Shown here: positions 1 to 10,671 of the stretch, piece by piece
Layout: each line of letters starts with the position of its first letter
Numbering within the stretch: the stretch's first letter is position 1
Assembly (NCBI GenBank): GCA_963575745.1
Contig: CAUYUJ010003047.1
Span: forward strand, 383,553-447,552
Reading direction: 5' to 3'
DNA from: Prorocentrum cordatum
Taxonomy: Eukaryota; Sar; Dinophyceae; Prorocentrales; Prorocentraceae
DNA: 64,000 nt
Made by a program: the position numbers and the translations under genes
Notes under the pieces: model-generated
Seen by the model: only the letters and a program-made list of their open reading frames with translations
Databases searched by the model: none
Told to the model about the DNA's origin: nothing

Positions 1-190
1 CTTCGGCCTCAGCCTGCCTCAGTCTCAGCCTGCACCAGCCTCAGCCTCAGCCTCAGCCTGCCTCAGCCTCAGCCTGCTGCGCTCCCGCATACTCATGCGG
101 CCTCAGCCTGCATCGGCCTCAGCCTGCATCAGCCTCAGCCTCAGCCTCAGCCTCAGCCTCAGCCTCAGCCTCAGCCTCAGCCTCAGCTGC
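1..190. repeat. Degenerate CCTCAG / CTCAGC short tandem repeat
   Basis: The stretch is built from variants of cctcagcctg and becomes a near-pure six-base repeat at its right end. Open frames through it are serine/leucine runs on one strand and alanine/glutamate runs on the other, so they are not taken as genes. Confidence 0.9.
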
Positions 191-553
191 ACCTCCGATG
201 GCGCCGATGTGGCTCCCGTGCGTACCTGCGCCCACGGAACTCACCTCCGATGGCGCCGAGGTGGCCCCCGTGCGTACCTGCGCGCACGGAACGCTTCTCC
301 GATGGCGCCGAGGTGGTTCCCGTGCGTACCTGCGCGCACGGAACGCACCTCCGATGGCGCCGAGGTGGTTCCCGTGCGTACCTGCGCGCACGGAACGCAC
401 CTCCGATGGCGCCGAGGTGGCTCCCGTGCGTACCTGCACGCACGGAACGCACCTCCGATGGCGCCGAGGTGGCTCCCGTGCGTGCCTGCGCGCACGGAAC
501 GCACCTCCGATGGCGCCGAGGTGGCTCCCGTGCGTGCCTGCGCGCACGGAATG
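191..553. repeat. 52-bp minisatellite, seven copies
   Basis: Each unit begins acctccgatggcgccgagg and recurs every 52 bases at 191, 243, 295, 347, 399, 451 and 503. Copies differ by a few substitutions. Because 52 is not a multiple of three, the long open frames on both strands are the same unit read in rotating frames, not protein repeats. Confidence 0.95.
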
Positions 554-1131
554 AGCTCCGCCAGATTATCCCGGTTTCTTTTTTTCAACAGCACTGCGCC
601 CAAGAGCCTTCAGAGGGGCGCTTCGTGAGGGGCCCACGGTAAAAACCACCGAGGGTCGGCGCGCGATATGGCTATTCATGTCGAAGGATCGGGTCCGAAC
701 GGGGGCACAGAGGGCTGTGCGAGAGCTAAACCACGACCCCGCGCTCACGCGCCCCCGCCTCTTGCGGAGGCGGCGCTGTGAGGGCGGCGCCTGCCCCCCC
801 TCTGGGGCAAGGCGGCCCCTCTCCTCACTTTCAAAGCACAGACGGCGGAACCAGACGCAGGAGGAGAGAGGGGGGAGGGCAGCGGCAGCCAGCGACAGTG
901 GCGCCTCGGGGTCTCAGTGAACACCCGCGAGCCCAGTGACGAGCGGGTTCCACCCGTCGAACCCCTCCTCGACGATGTAGCTCCGTTCATGCCCCGAGGA
1001 AACGATGCCGCCGACGCCAGAGAGGATGCGCAAGGCATTGTCGATATCTCTTGTCGATGCAGTCGAACCTCTCTCCTTGGGAACGACGCTGGTCATCTAA
1101 GTTGGTAGGATGTGCGTTGGCGCTTGAAAAC
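554..1131. other. Spacer with no recognised feature
   Basis: Moderately GC-rich sequence between the minisatellite and the 3' end of the LINE. Short open frames are present, but none resembles a known protein, and no inverted or tandem repeat stands out. Confidence 0.5.
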
Positions 1132-1211
1132 TTATCCGATCGATGGCTGGCGTTGCTTCTGAGGCAAAACTGTGGCGACGTCGATCCTGGACGAAACAGG
1201 ATGTTGTGCCT

Positions 1212-2063
1212 CTACTTGCGCTTGGGCTTCTTGGCACCGCCCTGTTCGCCCGTCTTGGCGCCGCCCTTGAACGCCAGCTGCTCTAACTGCTTGGCTGCCT
1301 TCGAGCGGGGTCCGTGATCGTGTCCGAGCATGATGTTCGCCGCAGACAGGCCGTTGTTGAGCCTCAGCACCGTCAGGGCGCCCTTGAGATCGATGTGGTG
1401 GTTGCAGGCCCAGACCCAGCGCACTTGGTTTTCTCCGCCCTCGGTGAAGGCTACTTTGAAGCACCGCGTCGATTTGACCGTCGTATCCTGAACCAGCGGG
1501 CCCCAGCGCAGCAGCACGTTCATTCCCTCGAGCGCCTCTGTCGCGAACGGGCCCTGGCCGATCGCCTGCTTCGCACTCTCTAGGTCGTTCTGAACCGCCT
1601 CCGCGAGGCGGAAGATGATCCTGCGGAACAGCGCGTCTGGCTTCTTGCCTTCTGGGTGACCTCGAAAGTTGTCGCCCTCGCGTGCCTTCTTGCCCACTTC
1701 CACATAGTGCTGGCAGCCTTGCTCCAGGGCCATCTCTATCTTCGCACCCTCCTTGAGCGCCAGCGTGAAGTTGTCGTCTCGGGCGGCTGACTGGCGGGCG
1801 GCTTCGTGCTGAAGAAGCATGCGGCACATGAGGTTCTGCAGCTTGCCGTTTGGGGCCCCGTCGGTCGAGCTTGCGGCCTCGCTCGGCGGTGCTGCCAGTG
1901 CCTCGGCGCCTCGCCTGGGCTTCGCCACCTCGCTGATCGGGCCGAACATCGCACGAGTGCACAGGCGCTGTCGCAGAGGAGGGCGTAGAAGACGGAGGGG
2001 CAGGTCCTGGTGGTTCGGGTCTCGCTGGCCTAGCAGCTTGAGCCGACGACGACGGTGGGGCAC
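1212..2063 (-). pseudogene. LINE C-terminal tail domain
   Basis: A 283-codon frame that ends in a lysine-rich tail. About 200 residues in the middle have balanced, protein-like composition, for example an EALEGMNVLLRWGPLVQDT segment, unlike the arginine-rich shadows around it. I do not recognise the domain. Its position directly after the zinc finger and in the same direction suggests it is the last part of the element's protein, one frameshift away. Confidence 0.5.
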
Positions 2064-2866
2064 GGCATCGCTGCAGGCGGAAGTGGCGGACCAGGGTATC
2101 CTTTCTGCTGAACTTGGTCTGGCAGTGTGGGCACCGAAGGGCTCTCAACTGGTCCTCGGTGAGGTCCGTGGGGTTCGCGTACTTCTGGCGAACCCGAAAC
2201 ATATGGTTGTCGAGTCCCTTCGGGCGTTGACACATGCGGGCGCACAATGGACGCTGCGGGAGCTGTCCGGGAGGGGGGTACTTCGCCAGCGGCTATCTTC
2301 GCTGCCTCGTCCGTCTGATTTCTTCGCACCCGTCGGAGCTGGGCTCGAGGGGCCCGACGCAGCCAGCGAAGCCAGGGCCTGGCGGGAGTCGGGTTGGGAT
2401 CTCCGAGTTCATGGTCGCCACGGGCCTGCTGTTGGGCCTCCGCTGTGCACGTCCTCCAGAGCTTCCGAAGGTCCTCCTGGAGCACGCCTAGAAGGGAGTT
2501 GATTTCCTTGTGACGAGGGCCCTCGAAGTTAAACCTGCCAAAGGCCACTGCGCGAACCAGCTCAGTGGGCTCGTACATGGGGTCCTGGGAGTGCTCCTGT
2601 GGGTCCTGCTGGGGCGCCTCCTCTGGCTTCCCCTGGGCCTGCATCTGCTTCGAGTCGGGGAAGGCAGGACGTGCCGCACCCTGCCGCCACGCAAGGCGAC
2701 GTTCCAGCCACGTAGATGCCACTGTCGGGACCCTGGTTAAACGCCTTATCTCCGCATTACTCGTGTGATGGGTATGGGCAGGAGAGCGAGCGAGGTAGCG
2801 AAGTTTGCGAGTCTGCCAGTACTCTAGTCTACTGAGATCGCGCTTACTCAGGACTGCCACCTCCAA
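2030..2866 (-). pseudogene. LINE ORF2 C-terminal region after the reverse transcriptase
   Basis: In frame with the preceding fragment. It starts with a KLRYLAR / NAEIRRLTRVPTVA segment that matches the RLRWLGHV-type helix found after LINE reverse transcriptases, then runs into a glutamine-rich linker. Around 2250 the meaningful frame passes to the zinc-finger piece; the remainder of this frame down to 2030 is probably shadow. Confidence 0.65.
2064..2247 (-). pseudogene. LINE C2H2-type zinc finger fragment
   Basis: The frame reads CPHCQTKFSRKDTLVRH and ends in a further cysteine, a C2H2-like finger with spacing close to the classical one. It is preceded by a CARMCQR segment that may be half of a second finger. 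Finger domains near the C-terminus are known in several LINE clades. The coding frame shifts again near 2060. Confidence 0.6.
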
Positions 2867-2902
2867 GCTGCATAGGGCCGTTGGCCGAACGAGGGAGCGC
2901 CA

Positions 2903-3325
2903 TCAGCGGACTCGAAGGCGCACGCTGCAATTTCCCTTGAAAGCTCTACGTGCAAGTCGAGCATGTGCTGCGTTACCTCCCTTAATCCGATGGGCAACCT
3001 CATCCACCATCGTGCCATCGTCACACTGCTTCGCCCCTAAGTACTTCACACTCGGAGCGGCATGGACTGGGGTCTCGTGCATGTGAATGTTTGTGTGCTT
3101 CGCTCTGATCGTGGCTTTCCGGCTTTTGCTTTGCTTACCCGTCGTGGCAATCAACATTTCGGTTTTGGTGTCGTTAACCTTCATCTTGCCTTTCGTGATT
3201 TCTGCCTTCAGGAACGTGAGGAAGCGAGAGACCGTTTCGAAGTTTCCGGCAATCGTGAGGGCGATCAGGTCGTCAACGAGTTTGATGGGAGACACGACCA
3301 TCCTCTCCTCCTCCTCACCAAGCAA
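2903..3325 (-). pseudogene. LINE reverse transcriptase, motif C to thumb fragment
   Basis: This frame continues the reverse transcriptase after a frameshift. It contains KLVDDLIAL, where the usual YADD box has become LVDD with both catalytic aspartates kept, followed by a lysine-rich strand and KYLGA, a motif typical of the end of LINE reverse transcriptases. It stops at 2903. The same frame reopens shortly downstream, so one substitution or a local scramble closed it. Confidence 0.8.
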
Positions 3326-6002
3326 GGCGTCCTGATGGCGTATCTTTTTTCAGTTCTGGGTCAAAAATCACAGGAATCTCGGGGAACTCGGCCCTTCCCT
3401 GGCTCTGCTCCAGCTTCGAGGTGAGAAGGTCGTACACGGCTATGAGCAGCAGCGGACCCTCCACGCTGCCCTGCCGAACTCCGCGTGGGATCAAGAGCTT
3501 CTTGATGGGTCGGTTGGTGCGGACGTCGCGAGCAATGTAGCATGTGCCCTCGTGTAGCTCTTCCACTGTCAGGCGCGCCTCGCGGCTCAGGGCGAGGGCC
3601 TCGGGCGCAGTCCAGACCTCGTCGCGATTGATCAGGTCGAAGGCCTTCTCGAGGTCTATCAGGGCCGCAACGAGCATGCCTGGGATTGCGGAGCCCAGCT
3701 TGGACGCGCGGCCCTGGAGTCGGAATCGTCGGATAACCTCGGCTACGACCGCCAGCGCACCCCGGGTAGAGCGGCCCGCCAGCGCGCCGGACTGCGTGGT
3801 CGAGAGCTTCGAGGCCAGGTTGCGGAGGGAGGGCACGACGGTGACGTTCATGAAGACTTTGCCAATGTGGTTGATGAGGTTGATGGTGCGGTAGTGGTCG
3901 CGGGCGTTCTTCGGCTTGCGGAGGGAGACAGTCTCGCCGTCCCTGAAGCGCTGGGCCGAATGGCCCAATGCTTGGCTAGCCTGGAAAACTTCGCGAAGGA
4001 CTGGGGCCGTTTCTGCCGTAGCAAGCTTCCACAGTTCGATAACGGAGCCGTCGTGGGGGTCGGTTGAGTCGGGCGACATCTTGAGGGTGGGGGCGCTCTT
4101 GTAGTTCGGCATTTTTTTTGGCGATAGCCTTGGCAACGTGATCGATCCTGTATGAGCCAATTCGTGTGTCGTCTCTCTCGGGAGGATCCCAGGAGGGCCT
4201 CCAGGTTTGTCCTTGTTGATCGGGGTGCCGTCAAAAATGTCGCAGAGGGCCTTGGTGCGGACGTGGGTCTCCTCCTCGGCGTCCATGCATGCCGTCGCCG
4301 TAGTGGGGTTGGTGACCGTGATGACTGGCGCCGTAGGCTTCGGAGCTAGGCGGCGAACGACGCCGTGGAGCTTGCGCAGGTTCATGTTTGCGTCCGCTGC
4401 CTCGGCCCCCGCCGCTGTCCCTGCGAGACGTCGTCGGCGTTCTGAGCGCACTGCCTTGGCAGCCGCCTTGGCCGCCTCGTCGCACAGGGTCTGGAGCTCG
4501 ACGAAGCGCGTGCAGGCGGGGTCGGCGATCATAGCCACGCGTTTCTGGGTGGTGTGCTGGGTCTCGATCAGGGCCAGGGTGCTGTCCGTCAGCTTCGGGC
4601 GCGTGGTCTGCGTGGGCGCCGGGACGTAGTGCGGGGCGGCGGCCTCAACGATGGCGTGCTCCACGGCGTTGAAGTATTCCGAGGGGGTGGCGAAACGCAT
4701 CTCCTCGCCACACGTCATCCACCAATGGTTAGTGAGGCCGTTGTCCGTCATCATCTGGGCTAGGGTTGTGCGCATCTGGAGGGCGCGCTGCGGGGGAGGT
4801 GCCTCGGGGTCTTTGAGCGCGTGGAGGTCGGCCACCATGGCGTCGTGGTTCCACCGCAGGGGCTTCTCCTCAGGCTGGCGACGCGCACGTTGCCCAGCGT
4901 GCACGTAGGCTTCGACAGGTCGGTGGTCGCGGTATCCGCCAAGGCTGACTGGTAGTTGTTGTAGAGGGGCTGCGTGCTTGCCGTAGGAGCCTGCTAAGCG
5001 GGCGCAGATGTAGTCGATGGTGATCCATCCTTTGCCCACCGTGCGCTTCCACGTGCCGTTCTGGCGAGGGCTCTTGCCGAACGTGTTCAGGGCCATCATG
5101 TGGTAGTCCTGGAGGAGTTCCAGTAGGCGCGAGCCGTTGGTGTTGGTGGCTGCATAGCGGCGTCTCTGTCCAGCGAAGCCCACGTTCGGCAGGGATGGGG
5201 ACATGGCAGCATTGGCGCCCAGGTTGAAGATTAGGGCCAGGCGCTGCGGGATCTGGCGGGGGGCCGCTCGACACGTGTCCCAGAACTGGGTTTGTAGGGC
5301 CTTATGGGCTTCGGCTCGTTCGTGGTGATCGGCTTCAGTGCGGCCGTGGCTGACCTCGTTCAGCGGGGCGTAGCCATTCAAGATGTAGATATCACGTTCT
5401 CGGGGGCCTCTTCTAGTGAGTCGAATACCCTGTAATCGCCCACTCATCCACTCGCGAGTGACTCGGAGCTCGCTCAAAGAGAAAAACTTCAGGTTGAAAG
5501 CTATCGGACAGCCATCTCTACTGGTTCTGGTCGTACGCGGAGTCGGGATAACTCTGTAGCCTTCTGTGGTCCACGGGGTGGCGAGCTCCAGCAGGGTACT
5601 CTGGAGGCTAATGATGGCAACACGAGCGGCGCGGGCGAGTCGAAGGATCTCGGCCAGGCAATCCGCTCGGAGGAGGCTTTCACAGTTGTACGTCCAAATC
5701 TTCATCAGCTGCTGTTGACGATGATGTCGGGCAAGCTGGCGAAGGTGATATTTGGCGGCGCTGGTGGCCGTGGGGTCTCGAGCTGGTGTCAAAGACCTCG
5801 ATGCATAGGAAGTAGATGTAGTTCCCAATGCCGTCTGAGCCATGAATTCATGGTGGTCCGAGAGTAGAGCGGCTGCCGTAGCTCGAGTGTACCTTTTACC
5901 ACGGTACCAGACACCCCCGTCCAATTGCAACACTCTCGCAGCCCGTCGTACGGCCCGCTTGCCTCCCCGATGCACTTGCTCCCTGGAAGCCGATGTGGGC
6001 AT
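3315..6002 (-). pseudogene. LINE ORF2, endonuclease plus N-terminal two thirds of reverse transcriptase
   Basis: An 895-codon open frame. The endonuclease covers roughly residues 95-375. The expected first motif reads WTYNCESL, but the QET-like glutamate position is QST, and the GDFN motif is replaced by FNLGAN, so a metal ligand and the catalytic site appear lost. DYI and a final DHRP histidine motif remain. Reverse transcriptase starts near residue 640. Palm motif A is intact (LIDLEKAFDLINRDE), and motif B (RGVRQGSVEGPLL) keeps the GVRQG core. The frame breaks just before the aspartate-pair motif, which continues in the next piece. The N-terminus is basic and its true start is uncertain. 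Confidence 0.85.
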
Positions 6003-6305
6003 AGTCTATCTCGAGTTCCAGGTTCAGGACCGTCGTGCCGCAGTCCAGCGCTCACCTCACCGACCTTGGGAGTCGTGTCGGTCTCCCTCGTCACTTGCGC
6101 CCACGGCGCTGGCCATGGCGGCAGTATGGGAGAAAGGTCGGGCTTCGGGCTGGGACTTGCGACCCAGCACGCAAGAGAGCGCGCTTAATATCTCTCGAGC
6201 CGTCGAGGCTTTCTCCCGGTTTCTGCCGGCTTCCGCCCGGACACCCCTGGAGTGTCATGGTGCTCTCTTTTGACCCTACTAGAAACCTATCAGCACAAGC
6301 TGTTA
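6003..6305. other. Upstream flank of the LINE, no recognised feature
   Basis: May include the 5' untranslated part of the element. No repeat boundary, promoter motif or coding frame could be supported. Confidence 0.4.
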
Positions 6306-6391
6306 GGTAAAAAATGATTTAAACAGAAATCCCCAGACTGTTTTTTTTACTATTTTCGAATATTCCCCCTGTAGAGGGACAGACCCGACTT
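6306..6391. mobile_element. Family A foldback element, right end only
   Basis: Ends with ccccctgtagagggacagac ccgactt, the inverted end of the family A element that is complete at 7549, 10095, 34321, 45716 and 49713. The matching left end is not found just upstream, so this copy is truncated, perhaps by the neighbouring LINE. Confidence 0.7.
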
Positions 6392-6434
6392 CACGATAGC
6401 CCCCCCCGCAGTCATCACCCCCCTCTTGGCCGCC
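6392..6434. mobile_element. Family K element, right end only
   Basis: Reads cagtcatcacccccctcttg then gccgcccccga, matching the right end of the complete family K copies at 7772 and 47987. It directly abuts the truncated family A end, so the two elements were joined by insertion or deletion. Confidence 0.65.
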
Positions 6435-7021
6435 CCCGATGTTCGACGGCCCGGCCAGGGTGCCGAGACGGCCCCCGAAGGCAGATGTGCAGAACAAGCC
6501 CCCTCTTGGCTTCAAGACGGCGGAGTTTTGTGTCGCCCCCGCTCCCGGGGCACAAGCGAGGATTGTCCTCTCCGGGGGGGGGGTACGGCAAGCTCGCGCG
6601 GCGTCGGCGCGCGCAAACGTGTTCGACACCGCGTCGATCGCTCCACCTGGTCCCGATCGCGGCCCCCGTCGTTCGAAGCAGACTTCCGTCGGGTCCCGTG
6701 GCGTTGCCCTGCCCCGCAGTGCCTTCCCGTCGTTCGACCCTGCGGAGTTCAACCTTGAACCCCGACCCCCGACGTCGTGATTTTGTTCACAACGTCGACC
6801 CCCCGAGATCTGGACCCCTTCCCAGGGACCGGTCAAATCGTTTTTTGAAGGTCCCGAGGCCCGGTAAGGGCCCCCGGAAACCGGAAACGACGAAAAACCT
6901 CCTGTCGCGACTTTCTCACAGCGCACGGGGATCTTGGCCGAACGCCGTCGCAAGCGTCGCCAACACGCCATCGCCGCATGCGCCTGCCGTGCCTCTATTC
7001 TCGCCGGCTTCCGTTGGCGGC
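6435..7021. other. GC-rich spacer without recognised gene
   Basis: Contains several G or C homopolymer runs. Open frames in all phases are arginine- and proline-rich and overlap on both strands, so no gene is called. Confidence 0.5.
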
Positions 7022-7182
7022 GCGCAGAGGGGGGTAGGAGAAGGGGGGGAGGCTTCTTCGAAGCACCGCTGCTCCTTAGAAGGCGCGGGCCTTACATCTA
7101 CAGACAGGGCCCGCGCCTCCTAAGACGCAGCGGTGCTTCTGAGAAGCCTTCCCCCCTCCCCCCACCCCCCTCTGCGCAAGTC
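7022..7182. mobile_element. Family H foldback element, copy 1
   Basis: A near-perfect hairpin. The left arm runs from cgcgcagaggggggtagg through gaggcttctt and ccttagaaggcgcgggcc, and the right arm is its reverse complement ending acccccctctgcgc. The arms are about 75 bases with a short loop. A second copy lies at 23426-23587 in an intron of the methyltransferase gene. Confidence 0.85.
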
Positions 7183-7257
7183 CTGACTGGCGGCATGTGC
7201 GCGGCCCAAGGGAGGGGCGGCGGCGACGGGGCGGCCCACCGGGCGAAAACCTGGCGC

Positions 7258-7400
7258 GAGGAGGAGGAGAGGGAGGAGGAGGAGGAGGAGGAGGAGGAGG
7301 AGGAGGAGGAGGAGGAGGAGGAGGAGGAGGAGGAGGAGGAGGAGGAGGAGGGAGGAGGAGGGAGGAGGAGGAAAAGGAGGAGGCGGAGGAGGGAGGAGGG
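7258..7400. repeat. (GAG)n triplet tract
   Basis: Near-uninterrupted GAG units, purine on the plus strand. The acidic and glycine-rich frames here are read-through of the repeat. Confidence 0.95.
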
Positions 7401-7548
7401 AGAAGGGAGGCATGCCCCCCACCCCCCTCTGCGCGTGGCCGATTCCGACGGCAGGGCGCCCCCCGCTGCACCACACCGGGGGGCCTCCGCGCGCCCTCTG
7501 CCGGGGGAGGAGGAGCCAGCCCCCAGCCACCTCGACGGCGGGGCACGC

Positions 7549-7741
7549 TTGAGTCGGGCCTGTCCCCCTACAGGGGGATCTTCGACGAAAAATAGAAAAG
7601 AACCCCAAGAATAATTTTTTAAAATCGTAAAAAAATATTCTGGGGACTATTTTTTGAATATCCTTTGACCTTTTTGGGGCATTTATGGGGTATCTTTTAT
7701 ATTTCGTCGGAAATCCGCTGTAGGGGACACGCCCGACAGAA
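7549..7741. mobile_element. Family A foldback element, copy 1, with 8-bp target-site duplication
   Basis: Left end ttgagtcgggcctgtccccc and right end ggggacacgcccgacagaa are inverted repeats. The bases gggcacgc occur immediately outside both ends, a perfect 8-bp duplication. The interior is AT-rich and has no coding capacity, as expected of a non-autonomous DNA element. Confidence 0.9.
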
Positions 7742-7771
7742 GGGCACGCCCTGGAACCGGCCAGATAAAAC

Positions 7772-7963
7772 TCGGGAGCGGCCAAGAGGGGGGTGTCCAA
7801 GAGGGGGTGGTGCAGATCATGGCCGGCGGCATGTGCGCGGCCCAGCGAGGGGGCCAGGGACGCAATGGAATAAGTAGAGGTGCAATGAAATCTGGGGAAA
7901 TATCGTGGCCCCCGCCATGATATCCCCCCCCCTAGTCATCACCCCCCTCTTTGCCGCCCCCGA
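7772..7963. mobile_element. Family K foldback element, copy 1
   Basis: Starts tcgggagcggccaagagggg and ends ctctttgccgcccccga, its inverted counterpart. The interior includes ggcatgtgcgcggcccagcg and atgaaatctggggaaatatc, both shared almost exactly with the copy at 47987-48181 in a dynein intron. No coding capacity. Confidence 0.85.
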
Positions 7964-8129
7964 AACAATGGGGACGAGGACGATGAGGTTTCCGAGGTCA
8001 GCGTCGCGCCACTGCGGTTGCGACCGCGGCCCGCGGCAACAGAGGTCAGCGGAGGGCGCAGCACCGCCTCTAACGCAGGGGGCACCTGCACACCACCACC
8101 ATGCCGAGACCACCACCACGCCTGGATTA

Positions 8130-8180
8130 CACTTAGGTCGGGCATGTCCCCCTGCAGGCCGATTTTGGGCGAAGAAGTTA
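8130..8180. mobile_element. Family A element, left end only
   Basis: Reads ttaggtcgggcatgtccccc tgcaggc, the outward-facing family A terminus. No matching right end follows in the next 300 bases. Confidence 0.6.
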
Positions 8181-8424
8181 AACATATTCGAACAACAATC
8201 CGACAAAATAGCAGACATGATCAACAATAGTAATTACGCTACCGAGGAACCCCACGTACTTAATTTAAATCTTATGTGCTTGCTTAAGTTTATAATATAT
8301 GCGCAATTCTGCGTTCTCAGCCCTCGTCGCGAATGCTCCCCTCTGTGTCATTCAACGCCGTATTGCTTGAACCTCCTCCCTCTTCCTAGCCTTCTATCCT
8401 CCATCAAGGACAGATTCAAGCCAG

Positions 8425-9590
8425 CCAGCGGCCGCGCTCAGGGACCACCCCCTGCGCACCCCCTATGGTGTCTAGAAAGTGCTACGCCTGCTATGCCTGG
8501 ACGACTGGCGCGGATAGCGGCCGCGCTCAGGGACCACCCCCTGCGCACCCCCTATGGTGTCGAGACAGTGCCACGCCTGCTATGCCTGGACGACTGGCAC
8601 GGATAGCGGCCGCGCTCGGGGGCCACCCCCTGCGCACCCCCAATGGTGTCGAGAAGGTGCCACGCCTGCTATGCCTGGACGACTGGCACGGATAGCGGCC
8701 GCGCTCAGGGACCACCCCCTGCGCACCTCCTATGGTGTCGAGAAAGTGCCACGCCTGCTATGCGTGGACGACTGGCACGGATAGCGGCCGCGCTCAGGGA
8801 CCACCCCCTGCGCACCCCCTTATGGTGACGAGAAAGTGCTACGCCTGCTATGCCTAGACGGCTGGCACGGATAGCGGCCGCGCTCAGGGACCCCCCCCTG
8901 CGCACCCCCTATGGTGTCGAGAAGGTGCCACGCCTGCTATGCCTGGACGGCTGGCACGGATAGAGGCCGCGCTCGGGGGCCACCCCCTGCGCACCCCCTA
9001 TGGTGTCGAGAAAGTGCCACGCCTGCTATGCCTGGACGACTGGCACGGATAGCGGCCGCGCTCAGGGACCACCCCCTGCGCACCCCCTATGGTGTCGAGA
9101 AAGTGCCACGCCTGCTATGCCTGGACGACTGGCACGGATAGCGGCCGCGCTCAGGGACCACCCCCTGCGCACCCCCTTATGGTGTCGAGAAAGTGCCACG
9201 CCTGCTATGCCTGGACGACTGGCACGGATAGCGGCCGCGCTCAGGGACCACCCCCTGCGCACCCCCTATGGTGTCGAGAAAGTGCCACGCCTGCTATGCC
9301 TGGACGACTGGCACGGATAGCGGCCGCGCTCAGGGACCACCCCCTGCGCACCCCCTATGGTGTGCCACGCCTGCTATGCCTGGACGACTGGCACGGATAG
9401 CGGCCGCGCTCAGGGACCACCCCCTGCGCACCCCCTATGGTGTAGAGAAAGTGCCACGCCTGCTATGCCTGGACGACTGGCACGGATAGCGGCCGCGCAC
9501 AGGGACCACCCCCTGCGCACCATCTGTGGTGTCGAGAAAGTGCCACGCCTGCTATGCCTGGACGACTGGCACGGATAGCGGCCGCCCCTC
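8425..9590. repeat. 89-bp satellite array, about 13 copies
   Basis: The unit agcggccgcgctcaggga followed by ccaccccctgcgcaccccc recurs every 89 bases. Copies are over 90 percent alike, with one lacking about nine bases near 9360 and a few with single-base insertions. The overlapping open frames are the unit read in successive phases. There are no variable spacers, so it is not a CRISPR array. Confidence 0.95.
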
Positions 9591-10040
9591 CTCTCGTGTC
9601 GATGAACTACCACGCCTGCCGCGCTTTGCGAGCGTGCGACGGAGCTGAGCTGAGCTGCTGAGCAGCGCTGTGTTGTGCTGCGCTGCGCTGTGTTGTGAAG
9701 TGTGCTACGCGTGTCTCATGTACGTGCCGTGCAGGTGTTGCGCGTGGGTGAGGGAATGTATGTGTGTCTGTGTGTGTGTTTGTGTATGTGTGTCTGTGTG
9801 TATGTGTCTGTGCCGGTGTGCCGTATTCTGCACGCGTGTCTCATGTGGGTGCCCATGATGCGTGTGCGGCTGTATATGAGCGTGCGTATCATGTGTATGT
9901 GGTCATGTGGGCGCGAGACGAGGCAGGAAAAGAATGTGGAGGAGAAACGCGGGTGAGACGCGGCAGAGAAGAAAACCAGAACCCCACGAAACATGTGGGG
10001 AAACAAATCGTCGCCAGACTATTTCTCTGATTTGGAATTG
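9591..10040. other. Spacer with a (GT)n-rich stretch, no gene
   Basis: Positions about 9755-9830 are rich in tgtgtg. The remainder is unique sequence without a credible open frame. Confidence 0.55.
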
Positions 10041-10066
10041 TCCTCCTGTCGAGGGGCTCGCCCGCC
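10041..10066. mobile_element. Family A element, right end only
   Basis: Reads tcctcctgtcgaggggctcg cccgccttaa, the family A terminus. No left partner was found. Confidence 0.55.
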
Positions 10067-10094
10067 TTAAGACCATACGCATGGCCATCCTGGG

Positions 10095-10170
10095 CTTATG
10101 TCGGGCCTGTCCCACTACAGGGTGACTTTACACGGTATATATATATATATATATATATGCATCAATACAA

Positions 10171-10218
<48 letters not shown>

Positions 10219-10358
10219 GTATAACTATGTATATACATATACACATATATATACCAACAAAAGCCCGAAATAGTCACAACCATTCGAACATCGTCCCAAA
10301 ACTATTTGTTTGTACCATTTTTGAATATTCCTCCTGTAGAGGGACGTGCCCGACTTAA
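10095..10358. mobile_element. Family A foldback element, copy 2, with (AT)n core and 8-bp duplication
   Basis: Left end ttatgtcgggcctgtcccac and right end gagggacgtgcccgacttaa are inverted. The eight bases tcctgggc stand on both sides. The interior is expanded by a long TA repeat (about 10135-10255), which explains its greater length. Confidence 0.88.
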
Positions 10359-10671
10359 TCCTGGGCCCTGGCGCGCCCTGCTGGCGGGGGCCCGAGAAGG
10401 TCCGCACACCGTCCTGCACGGCCCAGGATGCCCCTGGCCAAAGACGGTGGTGATCAGGCGTTGCTTCATTGGAGGCCACATTCCCAGGCATGCTCGCGTC
10501 TTGAAACAAATCTCATTTCCCGTGAAATGTTTGGATATTTTCGGCCCCGGGGGGCCCTCGCCGGGCCTCGGGACCACCAAAAAACAACCCAGGACGAAAA
10601 AACAGTCCCCGGGAAAGTGACGGGTCTTCCAGGGACGCCGTCCTGAAAAAGCAAGACGTCGCATGTCTGGG
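10359..10671. other. Spacer, no recognised feature
   Basis: GC-rich sequence between a family A and a family D element. No gene or further repeat could be supported. Confidence 0.5.

Larger units (their letters stand above)
1132..6002 (-). mobile_element. Decayed LINE-type (non-LTR) retrotransposon
   Basis: In minus-strand order the element encodes an apurinic-type endonuclease, a reverse transcriptase, a C-terminal region typical of LINE ORF2 proteins, a C2H2 finger and a conserved-looking tail. The pieces lie in different frames: a shift near 3320, an in-frame stop near 2903, a shift near 2250 and another near 2060. Endonuclease catalytic motifs are altered (see the first piece). It is therefore a dead copy. 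Neither end shows a clear poly-A tail or target-site duplication. LINEs of this general type are common in dinoflagellate genomes. Its orientation matches the three genes of the window. Confidence 0.85.

Noticed and set aside
95-642. Long open frames on both strands over the first 650 bases
   Set aside because: They are read-through of the CCTCAG repeat and a 52-bp minisatellite in rotating frames; no protein family resemblance.
5365-5400. A cgtagccattcaag segment recalling the dinoflagellate spliced leader
   Set aside because: Matches only part of the leader, lies within the LINE coding region and has no neighbouring leader gene features.
8425-9590. Regular repeat array that could suggest CRISPR
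   Set aside because: There are no spacers between the 89-bp units, no cas genes, and the context is eukaryotic with spliced genes.
9670-9956. Cysteine/valine-rich frames near 9.7-9.95 kb
   Set aside because: They are translations of a TG-rich repeat.
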